Shown: positions 23,965 through 32,403 of the stretch, in pieces
Numbering within the stretch: position 1 is the first letter of the stretch
How the letters are laid out: every line of letters begins with the position of its first letter
Origin: Candidatus Saccharibacteria bacterium UBA6175
GTDB lineage: Bacteria > Patescibacteriota > Saccharimonadia > Saccharimonadales > Saccharimonadaceae
Direction: 5' to 3'
DNA length: 64,000 nucleotides
Assembly: GCA_002422915.1 (NCBI GenBank)
Contig: DITV01000002.1
Span: 1-64,000 of the forward strand
Notes under the pieces: generated by a model
The model's input: only the letters and a program-made list of their open reading frames with translations
Database searches by the model: none
Told to the model about the DNA's origin: nothing
Program-made: the position numbers and the translations under genes

Positions 23965-24357
23965 GTGAACGAACTCAGCGACGAAGCCTTTGACCGCCTC
24001 ATAAGCAAGGCAATGGACGAACTTCCCCAAGAGTATATTAAGGGGCTTGATAACGTCGTCATCGTCTATGCCGACTATCCCGATGAGCATCAACAGTACA
24101 AGCGTCGGCACGAGCAAGGACTTTTGCTCGGATTATATGAGGGTATTCCTCTCACCAAGCGAGGCGCCGGCTACACATTTGTCCTCCCCGATAAAATTAC
24201 GCTTTTTAAATACGCACTTTTGCGCGTCTCACATGACGATGTTTCATTGTTTGAAAATATCAAACGGACGCTTTGGCATGAAATCGCCCATTACTACGGG
24301 CTCGACCATGACCGGATTGATGAGCTTGAGCGCCGCAATTCACACACGGCACCCTAG
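23965..24357 (+). CDS. zincin-like metallopeptidase family protein
   Basis: 130 aa with GTG start; TATACT ends 7 nt upstream, so the mRNA is probably leaderless. Residues 105-109 are HEIAH in WHEIAHYYGLDH. The preceding pattern (LPQEYIKGLDNVVIVYADYP, LLLGLYEGIPL, PDKITLFK) is that of the short 'metallopeptidase family' zincins (Pfam PF06262 type), found widely in actinobacteria and CPR. It is cytoplasmic with no signal sequence. Substrate unknown. Confidence 0.8.
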   Translation: MNELSDEAFDRLISKAMDELPQEYIKGLDNVVIVYADYPDEHQQYKRRHEQGLLLGLYEGIPLTKRGAGYTFVLPDKITLFKYALLRVSHDDVSLFENIKRTLWHEIAHYYGLDHDRIDELERRNSHTAP

Positions 24358-24381
24358 CATAAGTGCTATACTGTTCTCAGT

Positions 24382-25275
24382 ATGACGACGTCAGCTAGCA
24401 AAAAAAGAAATCACCTCAAACATCATGCACGAAAGCTCCTGGTTCCTCATAAAGGAAACCAGTTTCGCCCGCACCTTGTTCGGTTAAAGGGGATCACTAT
24501 TGTATTGGCGGTGATTGTGTTAGCTCAGATTGTCTATGGGTTTGCGACGACTGGCCATATTGCAGTACTCGGGCGCGTGACAACGGTTGATGCAACACAG
24601 TTATTAGCTGAGACAAACAATGCTCGTGCCAAAGCAGGACTCCCTGCGCTGACGGTCAATGAAGATTTGAATAGAGCTGCAGGGCTCAAGGCTCAAGACA
24701 TGATAACTAATGATTATTGGTCGCACAACTCACCAACGGGCGTTTCACCGTGGAAATGGCTCACCGACGTGGGCTATAACTACAGTATCGCCGGCGAGAA
24801 CCTGGCAAAGAATTATCCGAACGCCGCTGCAACAGTAGATGCCTGGATGGCATCGCCATCGCACCGACAGAATATTTTGAATCAGAAATACACCGATGTT
24901 GGTTTTGCGGTGACTGAAGGAGTTCTGGGGGAGCAGGATACGACACTGGTGGTTGCGTACTACGGCGCACCGCAGGTTGCTGGCGTTGCGACGCCTGGCG
25001 ACTCAGAGCTCAATGTTGCCCCAGTGACTGGTGATATTGGAAGTATTCTGGCGTACTTTATGTCGGCACTTCAGTCGCTCAGCCCTGTAACAATTATTTC
25101 ACTTATGCTGCTCACTTCTGTCGTAATCGTTGCATCGCTGGCACACCACTTCCGACGACTCCTCCCGAAGGGCTGGCGAAAGACCTGGCGCTCTCATCAC
25201 GGTCTCTTTACGATTGTCGGTGCAGTTGGGCTAGCGCTGGCGATGATCTTTGCCACCGGTGGCGGCCAGATCTAG
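24382..25275 (+). CDS. membrane-anchored CAP/SCP-domain protein
   Basis: 297 aa. A basic N-terminus precedes a membrane helix (~37-57). A CAP domain covers ~73-197 with the family features NxxRAKAGLPAL, WSHNSP, GENLAKNYPNAAATVDAWMASPSHRQNIL and YTDVGFAV. Two further membrane helices lie near the C-terminus (~230-250 and ~272-290), so the domain is displayed outside between anchors. Bacterial CAP proteins of this YkwD-like type are secreted and of unclear activity. In an epibiotic CPR cell a surface or host-contact role is possible but unproven. TATACT ends 9 nt before the ATG. Confidence 0.85.
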   Translation: MTTSASKKRNHLKHHARKLLVPHKGNQFRPHLVRLKGITIVLAVIVLAQIVYGFATTGHIAVLGRVTTVDATQLLAETNNARAKAGLPALTVNEDLNRAAGLKAQDMITNDYWSHNSPTGVSPWKWLTDVGYNYSIAGENLAKNYPNAAATVDAWMASPSHRQNILNQKYTDVGFAVTEGVLGEQDTTLVVAYYGAPQVAGVATPGDSELNVAPVTGDIGSILAYFMSALQSLSPVTIISLMLLTSVVIVASLAHHFRRLLPKGWRKTWRSHHGLFTIVGAVGLALAMIFATGGGQI

Positions 25276-25341
25276 ACTTTACAGATTGCTTCATCTCTGT
25301 TAAAATGAACAACTGATTGTTAATAATATTAAAGGATACAC

Positions 25342-25650
25342 ATGACAAAAGCAGTCGTTAAGATCGGTGGCACACAATTTATCGTCACCGAAAAAGAGAC
25401 CCTCCTGGTGGACCTCCTCCCGGAAGGAACTAAAGAGCTCACGCTTGACGCACTGTTGGTCATTGACGGTGACAAAGTGACCGTTGGTACGCCAACTGTG
25501 AAAGACGTGAAAGTGAAAGCGAAGGTTGTCGAAGACCTCGTAAAGGGCGACAAGCTCCAGGTGATTCGCTACAAGGCGAAGAAGCGCGTTCACAAGGTGA
25601 ATGGACACCGACAGAAATACTCTAAAGTTGAGATTACGTCGATCAAATAA
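25342..25650 (+). CDS. rplU: 50S ribosomal protein L21
   Basis: 102 aa, usual length. The L21 pattern is complete: VVKIGGTQFIVTEKETLLVD, then VTVGTPTV, VVEDLVKGDKLQVIRYKAKKRVHKVNGHRQKYSKVEI. In most bacteria rplU is followed directly by rpmA (L27). Here it is monocistronic with a strong terminator, and rpmA lies 36 kb away on the opposite strand. Confidence 0.96.
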   Translation: MTKAVVKIGGTQFIVTEKETLLVDLLPEGTKELTLDALLVIDGDKVTVGTPTVKDVKVKAKVVEDLVKGDKLQVIRYKAKKRVHKVNGHRQKYSKVEITSIK

Positions 25651-25654
25651 GAAT

Positions 25655-25680
25655 AGAGCCTCCCACGTGGAGGCTTTTTC
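25655..25680 (+). terminator. rplU terminator
   Basis: AGCCTCC (25657-25663) pairs with GGAGGCT (25669-25675) around a CACGT loop, followed by TTTTTC. Its T-run doubles as the first bases of the outer stem of the adjacent structured repeat. Confidence 0.9.
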
Positions 25681-25804
25681 TTTGGGAAGCGCTCAAGAAG
25701 ACACTTTTATCTGAAACAGCCACTGGCTGTTTCAGATAGCGTTCGGCTGAAATCGGTTAAAACAACCGATTTCACAGCTTCTTGCTCACCTCCCAAAGAA
25801 AAAG
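25674..25804 (+). repeat. structured inverted element, left copy
   Basis: Outer stem: 25674-25700 pairs with 25778-25804 at 23 of 27 positions. Hairpin A, 25709-25737, is 29 nt with a 13-bp perfect stem and a 3-nt loop. Hairpin B is 25749-25758 with 25764-25773, a 10-bp perfect stem. The blocks 25695-25708 (14 nt) and 25738-25784 (47 nt) are identical, in reverse complement, to 26644-26657 and 26568-26614 of the right copy. Hairpin A itself shares no evident sequence with its counterpart although both are exactly 29 nt. The ends are set by the limits of pairing. Confidence 0.85.
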
Positions 25805-25832
25805 CCCAGTGGATGCATGCTATCATAAATCT

Positions 25833-26507
25833 ATGAAGCACAAAAAACACCTTAAATTTTCAAAAAAATCTATCGGCTTTCTTTTCCTCGGGCTTGGGCT
25901 AGCGGGTGCGCTAGCTGTCTTAATCATCCAGTATGTCGGTTATTTAAATAGAACAGTTTATAGTCCTGGTGAAGAAATGCGGTTCTCAGCATTTACCGCA
26001 GAGGTAGTTGACTATAGTTTTATAGATGAGAGTGGTTTTCCAAAGGACGACTTGTTTGTTGATGGCGTTTTGAGAGAGCAGGAAGACTGTTCACGTTATC
26101 GAGAGGGAGACAGGAGCACTGTCCTCTATAGATTGGGGTTTGCTTACGAAGACTATGAGTGTACGGTGCTGAACGCGAAACTCCAGGCCTATGAAGCATA
26201 TAAGGATGACTATTCTAAGTTTGCCGTCAATATTCAAGTAAACGCAGGCAAAGACAAAAATGTTAACATGAATGATTTAAAAACATATATTAATGTTCCT
26301 GACGGCCGAGACATAACGAAAGAGATCCCATTTAATACAATAGGTGTATCCTACGTTCCATACGGCGTCAATAACAAGGAGGGCTTCCTGAATAGCGATT
26401 TGTCGAGGGTTGTAAATCTCTGGACTGATATCGAGAACGACGACACGGTCGTAGATGTTGTCATTGTTTACGGCGACGAGCAAAAACTGTTTCGGTTCAA
26501 CCGCTAA
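25833..26507 (+). CDS. orphan membrane-anchored protein in the repeat-flanked cassette
   Basis: 224 aa from the ATG at 25833; TATCAT ends 6 nt upstream, and the longer frame would begin inside the repeat. A lysine-rich N-terminus is followed by one membrane helix (~residues 12-35) and an extracellular, acidic, Tyr/Asp-rich domain of ~185 residues with two cysteines (EDCSRY and YECTV) that could form a disulfide. I recognise no family. The gene is visibly richer in A and T than its neighbours, including codon choice, which suggests a different origin. It lies alone between the two inverted elements. Confidence 0.7.
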   Translation: MKHKKHLKFSKKSIGFLFLGLGLAGALAVLIIQYVGYLNRTVYSPGEEMRFSAFTAEVVDYSFIDESGFPKDDLFVDGVLREQEDCSRYREGDRSTVLYRLGFAYEDYECTVLNAKLQAYEAYKDDYSKFAVNIQVNAGKDKNVNMNDLKTYINVPDGRDITKEIPFNTIGVSYVPYGVNNKEGFLNSDLSRVVNLWTDIENDDTVVDVVIVYGDEQKLFRFNR

Positions 26508-26548
26508 CTTATACGTAAATTGTAACTCGGACTTTCCATTAGAGTGGG

Positions 26549-26676
26549 GATTTGCGTCCTGGCGGGCCAAGAAGCTGTGAAATCGGTTGTTTTAACCGAT
26601 TTCAGCCGAACGCTGTGGCGTAGTGCCGGTGGCACTGCGACACAAAAGTGTCTTCTTTGCTGTCAGGAGGTAAATC
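26549..26676 (-). repeat. structured inverted element, right copy
   Basis: Same architecture as the left copy, opposite orientation. Outer stem: 26549-26574 pairs with 26652-26676, about 21 pairs including three G-U, with a few mismatches and a bulge. Its distal sequence is unlike that of the left copy. Hairpin A is 26615-26643, again 29 nt: 13 positions with one mismatch and one G-U, loop GGT. Hairpin B is 26579-26603, identical to the left copy. It ends about 28 nt before the TACAAT box of parA. Confidence 0.85.
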
Positions 26677-26737
26677 AGTACTCTGCAACGATGGTGCTCA
26701 TGGTACAATAATACCTAAAGATAGGGAACAACACACC

Positions 26738-27514
26738 GTGGCGACAGTGATAGCAGTAACGAATCAGAAGGGTGGTGTCGGTAAAACGACGACCGCTATT
26801 AATTTGGCCTACTTTTTGTCGAAGGCCAATAAGCGGACGCTACTAATTGATTTTGATCCACAAGGCAACGCAACGAGTGGGCTCGGTATTGATAAGAGTG
26901 GACTTCAAATAACGATGACGGAAGTAATTACTGGGTCTGCGCCACTCTCGGCAGCTGTGGTTACTACTGAATGCAAAAACTTATGGCTGGCCCCAACCAC
27001 ATCGGTGCTAGCAAATAGTGAAGTGGAACTTGCCCAGGCTGATCGACGATTCTCTCGATTGAAAGAGGCGATTGAAGCTAACAATAACGACTACGACTAT
27101 GTGATTATCGACAGTCCACCGAGCCTCAGCCTCCTGACGGTCAATGGGCTGATTGCTGCGAAGTATGTGTTGCTGCCAGTTCAAGCCGAGTTCTACGCGC
27201 TGGAGGGCCTCGGGCAGCTTCTCGAGACCATGAAGCTGGTTCGAAAAGGAATGAACCCTTCGCTGGAGCTACTCGGTGTGCTGCCGACCATGCTTGATAG
27301 TCGTACCACACTGAGCACACAGGTGCATGAAGAAATTAAGCGCCACTTCCCGGGCAAAGTGTTCGAATCAACGATTCCACGTAATATTCGCCTGGCGGAA
27401 GCACCCAGCCACGGGGTACCCATTGGCGTCTACGACAAGTTCTCGAAGGGATCGCGGGCGTACAAGGCACTCGCCAAAGAAGTGATTGAGCGAACCGAAG
27501 GAGTCGGGGCATGA
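26738..27514 (+). CDS. parA: chromosome-partitioning ATPase ParA
   Basis: 258 aa from GTG at 26738, preceded by AGGGA (26723-26727) and TACAAT (26704-26709). The longer open frame upstream would run through the right structured element and lacks family similarity. The deviant Walker A NQKGGVGKTTT, DFDPQGNATSGLG (Walker A') and IDSPPSLSLLT (Walker B) are present. ParA moves ParB-bound origins across the nucleoid. It overlaps parB by an ATGA. parAB usually lies near the replication origin, but I saw no parS site or dnaA in the window. Confidence 0.95.
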   Translation: MATVIAVTNQKGGVGKTTTAINLAYFLSKANKRTLLIDFDPQGNATSGLGIDKSGLQITMTEVITGSAPLSAAVVTTECKNLWLAPTTSVLANSEVELAQADRRFSRLKEAIEANNNDYDYVIIDSPPSLSLLTVNGLIAAKYVLLPVQAEFYALEGLGQLLETMKLVRKGMNPSLELLGVLPTMLDSRTTLSTQVHEEIKRHFPGKVFESTIPRNIRLAEAPSHGVPIGVYDKFSKGSRAYKALAKEVIERTEGVGA

Positions 27515-28389
27515 GTGCATTGAAAAAAGGATTAGGTCGCGGCTTTGAGTCGCTTATTCCCACTGATTTAATTGACGAGACGTTTGACCCAACCGCCAAG
27601 CAAGACGAGCAGATGAGCGAGCTACGCAATCTGCCACTCAAGGATATTACTGCCGACCCCGACCAGCCGCGCCGTCATTTTGACGAAGACGCCTTGGCCG
27701 AGCTGACTGAATCGATTAAGATCCACGGCGTGATTCAACCGATTATCGTCATTCGAAAAGATGGCGGCTACCAAATCGTTGCCGGTGAGCGCCGCTTCCG
27801 CGCAGCAACGGCTGCCGGCCTGACGAATATTCCTTCGCTGATTCGCAGCTTAACCGATCAGCACAAGCTTGAACTGTCTCTTATTGAAAACATTCAGCGC
27901 CGTGACTTGAATGTGATTGAGACCGCCACGGCCTATGTGAAGCTACGGGATCAGTTTAATCTGACGAACGAAGAAATTGGTGCACGTGTCAATAAATCAC
28001 CGAGCGCCGTCAACAATACCATGCGCTTATTAAAGCTTCCGAAAGAGGTGCAAGAATACGTGGCGACTGGTGAGCTGAGTGAAGGCCAAGTGCGTCCGCT
28101 CATTTCCCTCGACCACGACACGGTAATGAAAGTGATTCCGACGATTATTGCTGAACAGTGGAGTGCACGTAAAGTCGAGCAGTATGCGGTCAACCTCAAA
28201 AAAACAGTCCCAACCGAGCGGCCCATTGAGTCAGTGTCCGCCGAGCTAGAGGCGCGCGTCTCCTCTATCAAAGAACGCCTGAAGGCCGATGTTGCGATTC
28301 GCGTAAACAGCAAGGGCGCCGGTAAGATCGTCATTGGATTTAAGAATCAAACAGAGCTTGATCGTATTCAGTCACTCCTAGGGGAGTAG
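27511..28389 (+). CDS. parB: chromosome-partitioning protein ParB
   Basis: 292 aa. It opens with the ParA-stimulating leader (KKGLGRGFESLIP). The CTP-binding ParB domain has PRRHFDEDALAELTESIKIHGVIQPIIV and GERRFRAATAAG, then ENIQRRDLN. The helix-turn-helix is TNEEIGARVNKSPSAVNNTMRLLKLP. A C-terminal dimerisation segment follows. It loads at parS and slides as a CTP clamp. It is translationally coupled to parA and convergent with lepB, 2 nt apart. Confidence 0.95.
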   Translation: MSALKKGLGRGFESLIPTDLIDETFDPTAKQDEQMSELRNLPLKDITADPDQPRRHFDEDALAELTESIKIHGVIQPIIVIRKDGGYQIVAGERRFRAATAAGLTNIPSLIRSLTDQHKLELSLIENIQRRDLNVIETATAYVKLRDQFNLTNEEIGARVNKSPSAVNNTMRLLKLPKEVQEYVATGELSEGQVRPLISLDHDTVMKVIPTIIAEQWSARKVEQYAVNLKKTVPTERPIESVSAELEARVSSIKERLKADVAIRVNSKGAGKIVIGFKNQTELDRIQSLLGE

Positions 28390-28391
28390 TC

Positions 28392-28991
28392 TTAGAACCC
28401 GCGCCAGTCGGGGAATGGCCAGACACGGAGTGTCACGGGGCCAATAACATCGTAGAGAGGAATCATTCCCAGGCTACTGCGTGAGTCATTCGAGAAGTTA
28501 CCAACTCGGTTGTCACCCATGACAAAGAGTGATCCGTCGGGCACAATAGCGTCAATTGCTCCAGAGATAGGTGCGGCTGGTGCGTCGCTGTGTGTGGTGT
28601 CGGGGTCAAAGCCGGCAGGGAACTGATTATTAAAAACGCGCACTTCGCCATTTTCAACGACCACTCGTTCACCCGGCAGGCCAATGACACGCTTCACGAT
28701 GTATTCGTCGTCGCTGCCCGGAGAGTAGTTAGGGTTGTCGAAGACAATCACTTGGCCGCGTTCCGGAATGTAGGGGCGATTTTGCAACTGTGCCCAGGTG
28801 ACGGCAAGGCGGTTGACGATCAGGCGGTCACCAGTGAGCATGGTTGGTTCCATGCTCGGACCAATGACGTTAAAGCTTCGGAAGACAAAACTATTGATCA
28901 GTGTGGTGCCGAGGAGGACGGCGGCAATAAAAATAAGAATGCTCAGGGCATCTTTGAGGAATGGGTGACGAGTAAAGAAAGAGGCTTCCAT
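28392..28991 (-). CDS. lepB: signal peptidase I
   Basis: 199 aa. One N-terminal membrane helix (~13-34), then the catalytic Ser in GPSMEPTM (~Ser46), the general-base Lys in YIVKRVIGLPGE, and the conserved GDNR and DSR boxes. It removes signal peptides from secreted proteins and works with SecA (secA is at 49.9 kb). A minus-strand TATAAT (29008-29003) ends 11 nt before the ATG. The gene is divergent from the LCP gene. Confidence 0.95.
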   Translation of the reverse strand: MEASFFTRHPFLKDALSILIFIAAVLLGTTLINSFVFRSFNVIGPSMEPTMLTGDRLIVNRLAVTWAQLQNRPYIPERGQVIVFDNPNYSPGSDDEYIVKRVIGLPGERVVVENGEVRVFNNQFPAGFDPDTTHSDAPAAPISGAIDAIVPDGSLFVMGDNRVGNFSNDSRSSLGMIPLYDVIGPVTLRVWPFPDWRGF

Positions 28992-29087
28992 AACTTCTTC
29001 TTATTATAGCGTACCCGTGGCTGATTCATGGCGCTTATGTCGGACTTCTTTTTCGACCCCTCTTTCGGTATAATAATCAGAGTATTT

Positions 29088-30719
29088 ATGAAACAACCAC
29101 GATCTTCTATTGACGGCTTTATTCCGCGCCGGCCTGGCGCCGAATTGGGCGATCTTCATGAACGTGAAACGGCGGCACCGATTGACCGCTCGTTACACAC
29201 GGGTGCTGACGATGTTCGCGCCATCGTCGGACAGCCACGTCCTGGCGCTGAGCTAACCGCTCGCTCGGATATAGCCGAGTCGCTTCGTCAGATCGATGAC
29301 GAGCCTGACCAGACTGAAAAGAAACTGACTCGCCTCCAACAAAAAGCGTTGAAGCGACAAAATCGCATGCAGCGCCCGAAGTCTCGGGTGAAGCGAGTGT
29401 TGAAGTGGCTGTTTATTCTTTTGCTGATAGCCGCTCTTGGTGTTGGAGGGTTTGTTGCGTACCGCGCCTTTATTGCCAGCGGCAACGTCTTTGAAGGCAA
29501 CTTCTTCGACCTTATTCAAAACGAACCGCTGAAAGAGGATAAAAATGGCCGAAGTAACTTTTTAGTATTTGGAACCGCTGAAGATAGTGAAGGCGGCACT
29601 CACTCAGGAGGTAACCTGACTGATTCCATTATGGTCATTAGTGTTGACCAGGATAAGAAAGACGCGTATTTAATAAGTTTACCGCGCGATTTGTGGGTGC
29701 GTTACCAAGAGACCTGTACGGTAGGCAATCAAGGTAAGCTCAACGCGGTGTATTTCTGTGCTTCTGATGATGGAATCGATGAAGTAGCCGGTGCCGCAGC
29801 GCTGCAGGCAAAAGCGGGGGAGATTCTTGGTCTCGACATTCAGTATTACGTTCACCTTAACTTTACTGCCGTAGTGGAAGGTATTGATGCCGTAGGTGGT
29901 GTTGAGGTGACAATTGAGACCGATAACCCGCTAGGAATCCTGGATCGTAACTTTGACTGGAAGTGTAATTACACTTGTTTTTATGTGAAATATGCACAAG
30001 GCGAAACAGTGTTGCTTGATGGTGAACGAGCCCTAGCGTTGTCGCGCGCTCGTAACGCACAAGGTGGCTATGGACTTGAGGGCGGTAACTTTGACCGCGA
30101 AAAGAATCAACAAAAGATATTGAAAGCGCTCCGCGAAAAGGCCGTGAGTGCCGGCACGCTGACGAATGTCGGTAAGGTAACTGGCTTGATTGATGCACTC
30201 GGCAACAACCTCCGCACGAATATTCAAACCAAAGAGATTCGCACATTGATGGCACTTGGAAACGAAATTGCCTCAGACAGCATTATTCAGCTCTCACTGG
30301 TTGAAGAAGAGAACTTCTTGGTCACCACAGGTTCCTTCAATGGACAGAGTATCGTTCGTCCTGTTGCGGGGCTGCTTGATTACCGTGAGATTCGTGACTA
30401 TGTGAATAAGAATGTTAACGCAAGCCCAATCACTCGTGAAGCAGCCAAGGTAGTGGTGTTGAACGGTGGCCGCGAATCGGGTGTGGCCCAGACCGAGGCG
30501 GATCGACTCAGTGAGCTTGGGTTCGACATCCTGCTTGTCGGTAACGCGAGCGATGCCGTCTACGATGAGGTGGAGATTTACCAGCTGACTGACACCAAGC
30601 CGGCGAGCGCATCGTCACTCGCACAGACATTCGGCGTGACGGTTAAGACGAGCCAGCCGCCGGTGAGTGTCGTTGGTGAAGCTGAGTTTGTGATTATACT
30701 CGGCCCGCTGCGCTCTTAA
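29088..30719 (+). CDS. LytR-CpsA-Psr (LCP) family cell-wall ligase with LytR_C domain
   Basis: 543 aa from the ATG at 29088; TATAAT is at 29069-29074, so the longer frame to 29028 is untranscribed. A ~100-residue charged cytoplasmic part precedes one membrane helix (~111-132). The LCP domain has GGNLTDSIMVISVD, LISLPRDLWV, GKLNAVY and LDGERALALSRARN, with the arginines that hold the polyprenyl-phosphate substrate. A LytR_C domain ends the protein (VVVLNGGRESGVAQTEADRL). LCP enzymes attach secondary polymers to peptidoglycan or envelope glycoproteins. This supports a monoderm envelope. Confidence 0.93.
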   Translation: MKQPRSSIDGFIPRRPGAELGDLHERETAAPIDRSLHTGADDVRAIVGQPRPGAELTARSDIAESLRQIDDEPDQTEKKLTRLQQKALKRQNRMQRPKSRVKRVLKWLFILLLIAALGVGGFVAYRAFIASGNVFEGNFFDLIQNEPLKEDKNGRSNFLVFGTAEDSEGGTHSGGNLTDSIMVISVDQDKKDAYLISLPRDLWVRYQETCTVGNQGKLNAVYFCASDDGIDEVAGAAALQAKAGEILGLDIQYYVHLNFTAVVEGIDAVGGVEVTIETDNPLGILDRNFDWKCNYTCFYVKYAQGETVLLDGERALALSRARNAQGGYGLEGGNFDREKNQQKILKALREKAVSAGTLTNVGKVTGLIDALGNNLRTNIQTKEIRTLMALGNEIASDSIIQLSLVEEENFLVTTGSFNGQSIVRPVAGLLDYREIRDYVNKNVNASPITREAAKVVVLNGGRESGVAQTEADRLSELGFDILLVGNASDAVYDEVEIYQLTDTKPASASSLAQTFGVTVKTSQPPVSVVGEAEFVIILGPLRS

Positions 30720-30743
30720 GACCGTGGTATAATAGCGGATAGT

Positions 30744-31544
30744 ATGGAGTTGTTAAAACTTGTCAGCCGCCGATCTTTTTTGAGTGAAGTGGTATATACG
30801 GTGTTGAATGTCGCTTTCGCCGTCGCTTTGGTGTTAGTTATGTACTACACCGAGTCGGTATGGCTAGGTATTTTACTCGTCTTAATTGGTAAGTGGCGAG
30901 TGTTGGCTGTGCGCCCACGGTATTGGTACGCCAACATCCTCTCGAACCTTGTTGATATTATTGTGAGCATTAGCTTCGTCTTCATTTTGCTCAGTGTGAG
31001 CGGGGCAGGGTTGGCGGCTGAACAAGAGTTAGCAGTATACGGTATCGGCACCATACTTTACATCGTATGGTTGCTATTCGTAAAGCCACGTTCAAAGCGA
31101 TCGTTCGTCGTTGCGCAAGCCGGAACAGCTGTGTTTCTTGGTACTTGGGCACTCTTCACCATCTCCTTTAATTGGCCGGTGTCTATTGTGGTGCTTGCCA
31201 TGTGGCTAATTGGCTATAGCGCGGCTCGACATGTCTTAAGTAGTTATGATAACGAAACACACTCGCTGTTAATTGGCCTTGTGTGGGGCTTTGTTATTGC
31301 TCAAATTGGCTGGGTGTCATACCACTGGGCTATTGCGTACGGGCTCCCATTCGTTCCAGACGTTCTCGTGCCTCAAGTGGCGATTATTGTTTCACTTCTT
31401 AGCTTCCTGGCATTTAAAGTCTACGATTCGTTTTATCACCATCAAAAGATTCGAATGAACGATATTTTGCTCCCGTTGCTCTTAACGGTAAGTGTTATCG
31501 CTGTTCTTGTGCTCGTCTTTAACCGTGTTGGTACCGCCTTCTAA
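30744..31544 (+). CDS. polytopic membrane protein of unknown function
   Basis: 266 aa with about seven to eight hydrophobic helices and short loops, and a basic N-terminus (LLKLVSRRS). It shows no transporter, glycosyltransferase or enzyme motif that I recognise. TATAAT (30728-30733) ends 10 nt before the ATG, so it has its own promoter despite lying 24 nt after the LCP gene. The LCP neighbour hints at an envelope function, nothing more. It is convergent with prmC, 4 nt apart. Confidence 0.7.
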   Translation: MELLKLVSRRSFLSEVVYTVLNVAFAVALVLVMYYTESVWLGILLVLIGKWRVLAVRPRYWYANILSNLVDIIVSISFVFILLSVSGAGLAAEQELAVYGIGTILYIVWLLFVKPRSKRSFVVAQAGTAVFLGTWALFTISFNWPVSIVVLAMWLIGYSAARHVLSSYDNETHSLLIGLVWGFVIAQIGWVSYHWAIAYGLPFVPDVLVPQVAIIVSLLSFLAFKVYDSFYHHQKIRMNDILLPLLLTVSVIAVLVLVFNRVGTAF

Positions 31545-31548
31545 ACTT

Positions 31549-32403
31549 TTAGCGGAGTGCTCGAAAGAGAAGCCCGAAGCCGTCGCGCGCTTCTAACAAA
31601 AATCCATATTGTTCAGCCCGCGCAATAATAGCTTCGTGTTGCCGTGGGTCTGCTTCTAAAATCAGTGCGCCCCCAGAGGCAAGCTGCGACTGTGCTTGGA
31701 TGATGAGTCGGTAGATGAGGGAGAGGCCGTTGTTACTTGCAAACAACGCCTTCGCTGGCTCGTGCTGGGTTTCGGGTGAGCGCTCCCAAGCTTTGTCGAC
31801 GTAGGGGAGGTTGGCCACTATAATCTGGGGTTCGAAAGGATAGGTGCTTAACAGGTCGCCCAGCAAAACACCCACCTCCGCTTTGAGTAAGTGGGCATTC
31901 TTTTTGGCGATAGTCAGGGCGTGTTTGCTGATGTCAATTAGTGTCACGTCGGTATCGGGGAACTCGAGCTTGGCGGTAATACCCAGCGCGCCACTGCCGG
32001 TGCCAACATCAACCAATCGCACAATACCGTTTGTCTGCTTGGTGATTTCTGGCATAATCCGCCGAGTGAGCTCGATTAACACTTCGCTGTCGGGACGCGG
32101 GATAAGTGTCGCCTGGGTGACGTGAAAATTGCGTCCGTAAAATTCTTTGTGTCCAATAATGTAGGCAACGGGAACACGGTCGAGGCGAAGGGCAAGCCGA
32201 GCATCGGCTATCTGGGCTTCTCGATCGGTAATAATGTGGTCGCCGTGTGCATGCAAATAGGTACGATTCTTCCTGAGGGTGTGTGCCAAAATCATTTCAG
32301 CATCAAGACGAGCGGAAGCAATGCCGGCCGCGCTGAGTGCGTCGGTGGCGTGAGCAAGCCAGTCGTTACTGACTAGCGTTGGTAGCGGCGAGTTCTCGTT
32401 CAT
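31549..32403 (-). CDS. prmC: release factor glutamine methyltransferase
   Basis: 284 aa. The N-terminal helical release-factor-binding domain leads to IPRPDSE (101-107) and a Rossmann methyltransferase core with [12 protein letters not shown] (SAM loop). The catalytic NPPY, which holds the target glutamine, is NLPY here (198-201). PrmC methylates the GGQ glutamine of RF1 and RF2. It overlaps the end of prfA by 38 nt, the typical prfA-prmC operon. The Pro-to-Leu change sits beside the catalytic Asn; the Asn and final Pro-Tyr remain, so activity is probably retained. Confidence 0.9.
   Translation of the reverse strand: MNENSPLPTLVSNDWLAHATDALSAAGIASARLDAEMILAHTLRKNRTYLHAHGDHIITDREAQIADARLALRLDRVPVAYIIGHKEFYGRNFHVTQATLIPRPDSEVLIELTRRIMPEITKQTNGIVRLVDVGTGSGALGITAKLEFPDTDVTLIDISKHALTIAKKNAHLLKAEVGVLLGDLLSTYPFEPQIIVANLPYVDKAWERSPETQHEPAKALFASNNGLSLIYRLIIQAQSQLASGGALILEADPRQHEAIIARAEQYGFLLEARDGFGLLFRALR

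Noticed and set aside
25738..25784. Hairpin B (GGTT-AAAAC-AACC) as an integron attC site
   Set aside because: It lacks the RYYYAAC...GTTRRRY arrangement with an unpaired spacer, there is no integrase in the window, and the two copies are inverted around a gene rather than in direct orientation.
26508..28389. parS sites around parAB
   Set aside because: I looked for the TGTTTCACGTGAAACA palindrome and near matches and saw none; the structured elements have unrelated sequence.
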